This document shows positions 23,877 through 29,112 of a DNA stretch of 38,976 bases, in pieces (position 1 is the stretch's first letter; every line of letters begins with the position of its first letter). The position numbers and the translations under genes were made by a program. The stretch spans positions 1 to 38,976 of the forward strand of contig JAHHQN010000021.1 in NCBI GenBank assembly GCA_020026375.1. The letters run 5' to 3'. The notes under the pieces were generated by a model. It saw nothing but the letters and a program-made list of their open reading frames with translations, was not told the DNA's origin and did not search any database. Origin of the DNA: Alistipes sp. GTDB lineage: Bacteria > Bacteroidota > Bacteroidia > Bacteroidales > Rikenellaceae.

Positions 23877-23908
23877 CAAAAAAACGGAACCGACTGCTCG
23901 GTTCCGTT
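23877..23908 (-). terminator. Terminator of the SRP RNA gene
   Basis: A perfect 11-bp stem (23883-23893 with 23898-23908, AACGGAACCGA type) with a CTGC loop is followed on the minus strand by an eight-base U-tract broken only after 23877. It lies just past the SRP RNA 3' end. Confidence 0.8.
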
Positions 23909-23915
23909 AGGGCAT

Positions 23916-24017
23916 AAAAAAAGGTGAGCTGATTATATCGCACCGCTACAACCACATACCCTTGCTCGATTCCTCGCCTGGGGGATTCTGTAGGAGCTGG
24001 TCGTATAAGACTCACCC
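23916..24017 (-). ncRNA. ffs: Signal recognition particle RNA, small (4.5S) type
   Basis: This RNA scaffolds Ffh and FtsY in co-translational targeting of membrane proteins. On the minus strand the core reads CAGG, then CGA-GGAA-UCG, then AGCA: the conserved symmetric internal loop (CAGG opposite AGCA) and GGAA tetraloop of SRP domain IV. The ends GGTGAG (24016-24011) and CTCACC (23928-23923) pair to close the hairpin, followed by a seven-U run (23922-23916). The arms between are largely complementary (ACGACCAGCTCCTACA opposite TGTGGTTGTAGC). There is no Alu domain, as in most Gram-negative bacteria. A consensus promoter lies directly upstream. The mature ends are estimated. Confidence 0.88.
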
Positions 24018-24022
24018 GAGTG

Positions 24023-24053
24023 CAAAAGTATAAAAAATATATATCAATCCAAA
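24023..24053 (-). promoter_or_regulatory. Promoter of the SRP RNA
   Basis: On the minus strand TTTG (24053-24050), 19 bp, and TACTTTTG (24030-24023) form a full consensus promoter. Transcription would start within a few bases of the GGGTGAG 5' end of the RNA. Confidence 0.8.
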
Positions 24054-24269
24054 AAAACGGACAAGAATTTTTAATATTTTTTGCAGACGCATTGCCCGTT
24101 TCGGAGGTTTTGGCAGTGAGCAGCAGGGAGTTAGACGGGGCGACGGGCGGCGGAAAAATTTTCGGAAATCTGCCGCATTTTCCGCTCCCGGTGCGCAAAA
24201 ATCCGTCGCCGCCTGAATTTTGCAGGGACTTTCCTCGCGGCTTTTCGTCCGCCGAGGAGCGAAAATTCC

Positions 24270-24277
24270 TATCTTTG
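24270..24277 (+). promoter_or_regulatory. -7 box of the 24317 gene
   Basis: TATCTTTG is a perfect -7 box 39 bp upstream of the ATG at 24317. It makes the longer upstream open frame untranscribed from this promoter and supports the short start. The -33 box is not clear. Confidence 0.5.
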
Positions 24278-24316
24278 TCAAGTAGAATTGTCAAATACCA
24301 TAAAGAATCGAAGACC

Positions 24317-24781
24317 ATGATACACGAGAATGGAGTGCCCCTTGCTGCCGACCGACGCAGCCCCGAGTCGCAATTTCTGCTCGACGGACTGAAATACATT
24401 GCCTCCTGTTCCGTCGAAGAATTCAAGACGCTGACCCACTGTGAGGCGCTGGAGGTGGCGGTCAATCTTCACGGTGGGGCATCGTACTTCACCTACGGCG
24501 ATCATCGTGGGGCGGTGGCTGCGGAGTCTCTGCCCTGCAATCCGGTCGTCTCGGTGGTGGTGAACAGCCGTGGTGCGATTTTCGCCCTTCTCCACGAGGC
24601 GGAGGATACCGGAAGAAGCTCCTTTGTGAAAGGCGGCCATCGGGCGGAGGCGGTGGCCGCAGTTGCACCCGCGTCGGACGATGCGGCCGGCGACGGTGAC
24701 GAGACGGGCTGGAGCGACGAGCAGGTGGAGGAGGCCTTCATGCGCTGGCGGCATGTGACGGAGGCGTTCAAAAAGCGCTGA
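24317..24781 (+). CDS. Small protein of unknown function
   Basis: The 154-residue product begins MIHENGVPLAADRRSPESQF. The ATG at 24317 is chosen because the open frame upstream overlaps the SRP promoter and lacks coding character. The protein has an amphipathic N-terminal part (LLDGLKYIASCSVEEFKTLT), a beta-like centre (LEVAVNLHGGASYFTYGDHR, VVSVVVNSRGAIFALLHEAE) and an acidic C-terminal end finishing EEAFMRWRHVTEAFKKR. No signal peptide or membrane segment is present, so it is probably cytosolic. I do not recognise the family. It stands alone with its own promoter between the SRP RNA and mltG. Confidence 0.7.
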   Translation: MIHENGVPLAADRRSPESQFLLDGLKYIASCSVEEFKTLTHCEALEVAVNLHGGASYFTYGDHRGAVAAESLPCNPVVSVVVNSRGAIFALLHEAEDTGRSSFVKGGHRAEAVAAVAPASDDAAGDGDETGWSDEQVEEAFMRWRHVTEAFKKR

Positions 24782-24815
24782 CTCACTTTTTTTGTGGCGA
24801 GAATCGCCGCGAAAG

Positions 24816-24846
24816 GTTGTCGGTACGGGAAAATTGACTAATTTTG
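24816..24846 (+). promoter_or_regulatory. Promoter of mltG
   Basis: TTG at 24817-24819, a 19-bp spacer, and TAATTTTG at 24839-24846 (full match to TAnnTTTG). It implies a leader of about 100 nt before the mltG ATG. Confidence 0.65.
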
Positions 24847-24903
24847 TATTCCCCTAAAGAACAGACGGATTGTCTGCCGACAAGGAACGAATGACGAATT
24901 TGT

Positions 24904-24926
24904 GGCGGTGGGGTAGCCCCGTTGCC
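24904..24926 (+). promoter_or_regulatory. Stable hairpin in the mltG leader
   Basis: GGCGGTGGGG (24904-24913) can pair over all ten positions, three of them G-U, with CCCCGTTGCC (24917-24926) around a TAG loop. It lies 28 nt before the start codon. A smaller CAGAC/GTCTG hairpin lies at 24862-24876. No U-tract follows, so it is not a terminator; an effect on translation or stability is possible. Confidence 0.4.
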
Positions 24927-24954
24927 ATGGTTTTCATGTAATTATTTTCATACA

Positions 24955-25968
24955 ATGCAGAAAAAGAGCCTCATATTTGTAACATTGGCGGTGGTGCTGC
25001 TGGGTGCCGTCGTTTTCGGAGTGGGATATTTGCAGTTCAAGGGCAGTGCCGTCGACACGCGCCACGAACTCTACCTCAGCTCGCGCTACGGCTACCGTCA
25101 GGCGGCCGACTCCGTGTTGTCGCACATCCGCCACAAGGCGGCCTTCGAGTGGTACGCCGAACACATCGACCTCGAGCGTACCTTCAAACCGGGCCACTAT
25201 GTGCTGGAACCCTCGATGAGTGTCATCGACATCGCGCGCATGCTCAAACTGGGGCTTCAGACCCCCGTGCGTGTGGCCATCAACAACTGCAAGATTCCTG
25301 CGCATCTGGCACGCAAGCTGGCGCGTCAGACCGATGCCGACTCGGCAGCCTATATGAAGGTGCTGACCTCGAAGAAGCTGGCCGCAGAGGTGGGCTTCGA
25401 CAGCGTGACCCTCTTCTCGATGTTCATTCCCGACACCTATGAGTTCTATTGGACGGTGAAACCCGAGGAGGTGGTGCGCCGCATGAAAAAGGAGTATGAC
25501 CGCTTTTGGACGAAAGAGCGCGATGCCCTGCGTCAGCGCAGTGGCCTGAGCCGTCTGGAGGTGATGACCCTCGCCTCGATTGTCTACGAGGAGACGCGCA
25601 AGAGCGACGAGATGCCCCGTGTGGCCGGTGTCTACATCAACCGCCTGAAGAAGGGTATCCGTCTGCAGGCCGACCCCACGGTGAAGTATGCCATGCAGGA
25701 TTTCGGCCTGCGCCGCATTCTCTACAAACACCTCAAGACCCCGTCGCCCTACAACACCTATATGAATGCCGGTCTGCCCCCTTCGCCCATCGCCATGCCC
25801 TCGAAGACGGCCATCAATGCGGTGCTGAACTTCGAACGCCACGACTATATCTTCTTCTGTGCGCGTCCCACCTTCGACGGCTATCACAATTTCGCACGCA
25901 CGCTGCGCGAGCATAATGCCAACGCCAGAGCCTATGCGCGCGAGCTGAACAGACGGAAAATTAAATAA
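24955..25968 (+). CDS. mltG: Endolytic murein transglycosylase MltG
   Basis: MltG cleaves nascent peptidoglycan glycan strands at the outer face of the inner membrane and helps set strand length. The 337-residue product has an N-terminal TM anchor (LIFVTLAVVLLGAVVFGVGY), a LysM-like subdomain, and the YceG catalytic domain: SMFIPDTYEFYWTVKPEEVVRRM, ASIVYEETRKSDEMPRVAGVYINRLKKG with the catalytic glutamate in the YEE/DEMP region, LQADPTVKYA, and SPYNTYMNAGLPPSPIAMPS. The ATG at 24955 is preferred over a TTG 11 codons upstream, which lies in the leader hairpin. The stop is close to the promoter box of the next gene. Confidence 0.95.
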   Translation: MQKKSLIFVTLAVVLLGAVVFGVGYLQFKGSAVDTRHELYLSSRYGYRQAADSVLSHIRHKAAFEWYAEHIDLERTFKPGHYVLEPSMSVIDIARMLKLGLQTPVRVAINNCKIPAHLARKLARQTDADSAAYMKVLTSKKLAAEVGFDSVTLFSMFIPDTYEFYWTVKPEEVVRRMKKEYDRFWTKERDALRQRSGLSRLEVMTLASIVYEETRKSDEMPRVAGVYINRLKKGIRLQADPTVKYAMQDFGLRRILYKHLKTPSPYNTYMNAGLPPSPIAMPSKTAINAVLNFERHDYIFFCARPTFDGYHNFARTLREHNANARAYARELNRRKIK

Positions 25969-25974
25969 TTTCAT

Positions 25975-25982
25975 TATATTTG
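25975..25982 (+). promoter_or_regulatory. -7 box immediately upstream of the YciO-like gene
   Basis: TATATTTG is a perfect -7 box that ends 6 bp before the ATG at 25989. Transcription would start at or next to the start codon, implying a leaderless or nearly leaderless message. The -33 region has no TTTG at the usual distance. Confidence 0.45.
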
Positions 25983-25988
25983 CCTGTT

Positions 25989-26585
25989 ATGCTGACCAGA
26001 ATCTATGAAGACAACCCCTCGGAGAAGGCGCTTCGGGGTGTGGTGAATGAGTTGGAAAATGATAACTGCATCGTCTATCCCACCGACAGTGTCTACGCTG
26101 TGGGCTGTTCGGCACGGTCGGCCAAGGCACTCGACAAGCTGCGCCGCATGAAGGACAAGGAGTTCTTCACGCTGGTGTTCTCCGACATCTCGCAGATTGC
26201 CGAATATTGCAGGGTCGACAATGCCACGTTCAAGATTCTCAAGCGCAACCTTCCCGGCGCGGTGACCTTCATTCTGCCGGCCTCGTCGCGTGTACCCCAC
26301 AAGGCGGTGGGGCGACGCAAGACCATCGGGGTGCGTATCCCCGACAACGCCATTGCGCGCGGCATCGTCGAGATGCTGGGCGAACCGCTCATTTCCACCT
26401 CGCTCTTCGACGAGGGGCTGGAAGTGGAGTACAACACCGACCCCTCGCTCATCGAGGAGCGTGTGGGACGCGATGTGGCGGTGGTTGTCGACGGCGGTAT
26501 GGGCGGTGTGGAGCCTTCCACCGTGGTGGAGATTGCGGGCGGTGAGGTGGAAATCCTCCGCGAGGGCAAACACGAGCTGCTCTGA
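25989..26585 (+). CDS. YciO-subfamily Sua5/YrdC protein
   Basis: The Sua5/YrdC family makes threonylcarbamoyl-AMP for the t6A modification of tRNA; the YciO branch is a paralog with a less certain role. The 198-residue product is the short, single-domain form. Family features are IVYPTDSVYAVGCSA near the N-terminus, KALDKLRRMKDKEFFTLVFSD, LPGAVTFILPAS, and GRRKTIGVRIPDNAIARG followed by GEPLISTSLF, which closely resemble E. coli YciO and not YrdC. The KxR-type nucleotide-binding signature of true Sua5 is altered. A TTG three codons upstream is less likely than the ATG. Assigning it to t6A synthesis in vivo is uncertain. Confidence 0.88.
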   Translation: MLTRIYEDNPSEKALRGVVNELENDNCIVYPTDSVYAVGCSARSAKALDKLRRMKDKEFFTLVFSDISQIAEYCRVDNATFKILKRNLPGAVTFILPASSRVPHKAVGRRKTIGVRIPDNAIARGIVEMLGEPLISTSLFDEGLEVEYNTDPSLIEERVGRDVAVVVDGGMGGVEPSTVVEIAGGEVEILREGKHELL

Positions 26586-26623
26586 CGGGCGGCGGAAAAC
26601 CAACGAATATAATTATCAGAAAA

Positions 26624-27253
26624 ATGAATAGAAACAACTTTTGGAACGATGCGGCGCGCTATGGTGCCGTGTTGGGTCTGGTGCAGGTGGTGTTCGGTGC
26701 GCTGGAAAACATCGTCGCCTCGTCGATGAGTGACTGGCAGTCGCTCGTGAAGGCATCGGGCAATGCCATGGCTGTGGCTCAGACGCAGACCTCGTCGGGC
26801 GGACAGCTGCTCCTGTCGGTGATTACTATCGTGTCGCTGGCCGTATTCTTCACCCTGCTGCTGGTCTTCACCCGTCGCCGTGCGGCGGTGGTGGCCTCCG
26901 ACGGCAGCGGTTTCAGCTTCGGTAACGGACTGAAATTCGTGTTGGGCATGTCGTTGTGTTCGGCACTGGTCTTCACGGCGTGGGAGATTCTCTCGCGCAA
27001 CGTGATTTTCCACGACTGGAACGCCTTTATGCTGGACCAGAGTCTCGAACTCCTGTCGCAGAGCATCAAGTCGACGGCCATGCCGCTCGACGAACTGGTG
27101 GCTTCGACACGCCGTGCGTTCTACTCGCCGATGATGATTCTCATGTCGGTGTGCATGACGCTTGTAATCAAGGGATTGTTATTTGGTGCGTTCGTCGCGC
27201 TGAAAACCCGCAGGGAACCCGATATTTTCGTCAAGAATGATGACAATGAATAA
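26624..27253 (+). CDS. DUF4199 inner-membrane protein
   Basis: This 209-residue protein has four hydrophobic segments (about residues 12-32, 61-84, 103-123 and 168-190) and short basic loops, typical of the Bacteroidetes DUF4199 family. Its function is unknown. It overlaps the start of the following glycosyltransferase by 17 nt, so the two are translation-coupled; a role helping the glycosyltransferase or moving its lipid-linked product is plausible but unproven. Confidence 0.85.
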   Translation: MNRNNFWNDAARYGAVLGLVQVVFGALENIVASSMSDWQSLVKASGNAMAVAQTQTSSGGQLLLSVITIVSLAVFFTLLLVFTRRRAAVVASDGSGFSFGNGLKFVLGMSLCSALVFTAWEILSRNVIFHDWNAFMLDQSLELLSQSIKSTAMPLDELVASTRRAFYSPMMILMSVCMTLVIKGLLFGAFVALKTRREPDIFVKNDDNE

Positions 27254-28205
27254 CAGACTGGATATTTCGGTGGTCGTGCCGCTCTACAACGAGGAGGAGT
27301 CGCTGCCCGAACTCATGGCCTGGATTGACCGTGTGGCACGCGCCCATGCGTTGGCCTATGAGGTGATATTCGTCAACGACGGTTCGTCGGACGACTCGTG
27401 GGAGGTGGTCGAACGGCTCAAAAAGGAGTACGACACCGTACGCGGCATCTGCTTTGCGCGCAACTACGGCAAGTCGGCCGCCCTCTACTGCGGATTTGCC
27501 GCCGCGGAGGGAGAGGTGGTCTTCACGATGGACGCCGACCTGCAGGACTCGCCCGACGAGATTCCCGAGATGCGCCGCATGATTCTGGAGGAGGGCTACG
27601 ACCTGGTGTCGGGCTGGAAGCGCAAGCGCTACGACCCTGTCGGCAAGCGTTGGCCAAGCAAGTTCTTCAACTGGACGGCGCGCAAGGCTTCGGGTATCCG
27701 TCTCAACGACTTCAACTGCGGATTGAAGGCCTATCGCCGCAAGGTGGTCAAGTCCATCGAGGTCTACGGCGAGATGCACCGCTTCATTCCCATTCTGGCC
27801 AAGAAGGCCGGGTTCCGCAGAATCGGCGAGAAGGTCGTCGAGCATCGTGCGCGCAAGTACGGCGAGTCGAAATTCGGCATGGAGCGCATGGTCAAGGGCT
27901 ACCTCGACCTGATTTCCATCATGTTCATGTCGCACTTCGGACGTTCGCCCATGTATCTGTTTGGCAGTCTGGGTACGGTGATGTTCCTGCTGGGCGGCGG
28001 TACCACGGTGTGGATTATCGCCGAGAAGCTCTGGAAACAGATGCATGAGCTGCCGTTGCGTCCCGTCACCGAGCAGCCGTTGTTCTATCTGGCGATTCTG
28101 GCCGTGATACTGGGTGTGCAGCTGTTCCTCGCGGGATTCCTGGGCGAGATGATCAACCGCAACTCCTCCGACCGAAACAAATATCTGATTGACAAAACCA
28201 TTTAA
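27237..28205 (+). CDS. Family 2 glycosyltransferase, GtrB/dolichol-phosphate-mannose-synthase type
   Basis: The enzyme probably transfers a sugar from a nucleotide sugar to undecaprenyl phosphate at the cytosolic face of the inner membrane. The 322-residue product has a GT-A domain: ISVVVPLYNEEESLPEL, VIFVNDGSSDDSW, MDADLQDSPDEIP with the metal-binding Asp residues, and DFNCGLKAYRRKV, plus a GESKFGMERM interface segment. Two C-terminal TM helices follow (about 240-262 and 282-305), as in GtrB. The start may be at 27237 or at the ATG 9 nt later. DUF4293 follows after 3 nt. Confidence 0.93.
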   Translation: MMTMNNRLDISVVVPLYNEEESLPELMAWIDRVARAHALAYEVIFVNDGSSDDSWEVVERLKKEYDTVRGICFARNYGKSAALYCGFAAAEGEVVFTMDADLQDSPDEIPEMRRMILEEGYDLVSGWKRKRYDPVGKRWPSKFFNWTARKASGIRLNDFNCGLKAYRRKVVKSIEVYGEMHRFIPILAKKAGFRRIGEKVVEHRARKYGESKFGMERMVKGYLDLISIMFMSHFGRSPMYLFGSLGTVMFLLGGGTTVWIIAEKLWKQMHELPLRPVTEQPLFYLAILAVILGVQLFLAGFLGEMINRNSSDRNKYLIDKTI

Positions 28206-28208
28206 ACT

Positions 28209-28673
28209 ATGATACAAAGAATCCAAACCGTCTATCTGCTGCTTGTTGCAGTGCTTACTCTCCTGCCCGTATTCCTGCCTGTGGCGTGGTTCGGCAGCGC
28301 GGAGGGTCAATTTTCGCTCTATGCCTTTTCGTTGCAGGATGCCGCCGGAGCGGGCGTGCATTCGACAATATATATGGGTATCGTCTTCGTGGCGGCGCTT
28401 GTGTTGCCCCTGGGCAACATCTTCCTCTTCCGCCGCCGTCTGTTGCAGATTCGTCTGTGCGTGGTGGAGATGGTGCTGCTGCTGGGCTGCGTGGCGATGG
28501 AGCTGGCCTACTATTTCCTCGCCCACAAGGCTTTTCCCGTGGAGGAGTTGCAGTCGAGCGGCATGAACGCCCTGCTGTTCCTTCCGCTGGTGAGCATGTT
28601 GCTGTGCTTTCTGGCGGCCAGAGCCATCTTCCGCGACGAGATGCTCGTTCGTTCGACCGACAGAATCCGATAG
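28209..28673 (+). CDS. DUF4293 membrane protein
   Basis: The 154-residue protein starts MIQRIQTVYLLLVAVLTLLP, typical of the Bacteroidetes DUF4293 family, and has four predicted TM helices with short loops. No function is established. It is the last gene of the DUF4199-GT2-DUF4293 run, 3 nt after the glycosyltransferase and 26 nt before a terminator. Co-occurrence suggests an envelope role. Confidence 0.87.
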   Translation: MIQRIQTVYLLLVAVLTLLPVFLPVAWFGSAEGQFSLYAFSLQDAAGAGVHSTIYMGIVFVAALVLPLGNIFLFRRRLLQIRLCVVEMVLLLGCVAMELAYYFLAHKAFPVEELQSSGMNALLFLPLVSMLLCFLAARAIFRDEMLVRSTDRIR

Positions 28674-28698
28674 GGGAGACGCTCTCCGTATGTGTAAT

Positions 28699-28738
28699 GT
28701 CCGCAAATCCTGCCGAGGGTGGGGTTGCGGACTTTTTT
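28699..28738 (+). terminator. Terminator after DUF4293
   Basis: GTCCGCAA (28699-28706) pairs with TTGCGGAC (28725-28732), enclosing an 18-nt loop, and six Ts follow. The loop is long, but the stem and U-tract are clear. Confidence 0.75.
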
Positions 28739-29005
28739 ATGCGGCAATGTGACGCTTTTGTATGCAAGTTGTTACCTTGTTGTGAAGAGTGGCGGCGGCG
28801 GCGGTCGTGTGTCGGTTTTTTTCGTATCTTCGCTTCCGAAAACCGATGGAGGTCAGCTAAACGACTGAATTGCAACGAGTAGAAATGCCTGCCGTCGTCG
28901 GCCGCAGAACAAGGACGGTGAACGGTGGGGTGCGGAGCCGGAAAAGCGGCGGGGCGACGGTGTTTAATTTGTTGATATTCTATTGGGAAAAAGGGAGGTT
29001 ATAAT
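28739..29005. other. Intergenic stretch without a recognised gene
   Basis: No protein gene is supported. The stretch is GC-rich with a GGC-repeat tract near 28790-28805. TATCTTCG at 28825-28832, after a T-run, is a one-mismatch -7 box, followed at 28845 by a four-codon open frame. An unannotated small transcript is possible but not supported further. Confidence 0.4.
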
Positions 29006-29036
29006 TTTGAGTATGTTTGAAATCTTGCTATATTTG
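29006..29036 (+). promoter_or_regulatory. Promoter of the nuclease/TonB locus
   Basis: TTTG (29006-29009), a 19-bp spacer and TATATTTG (29029-29036) form a full consensus promoter. Transcription should start near 29043. Confidence 0.8.
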
Positions 29037-29040
29037 TAGC

Positions 29041-29112
29041 CCCGATTTATAATTTGGGGTGAATAGTAAATTTATTTAATATATAAATCCTCTATTTTTA
29101 AATTTTATTTCT
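29041..29112 (+). promoter_or_regulatory. A/T-rich leader with 5'-terminal hairpin
   Basis: About 70 nt of leader separate the promoter from the ATG. CCCC (near 29042) can pair with GGGG (near 29056), placing a small hairpin at the very 5' end of the message; 5'-terminal hairpins often stabilise mRNA. The rest is strongly A/T-rich and unstructured, which favours translation in Bacteroidetes. I see no known riboswitch. Confidence 0.45.

Noticed and set aside
24020..24316. N-terminal extension of the 24317 gene
   Set aside because: It overlaps the SRP RNA promoter, and the perfect -7 box at 24270 lies inside it; the ATG at 24317 fits better.
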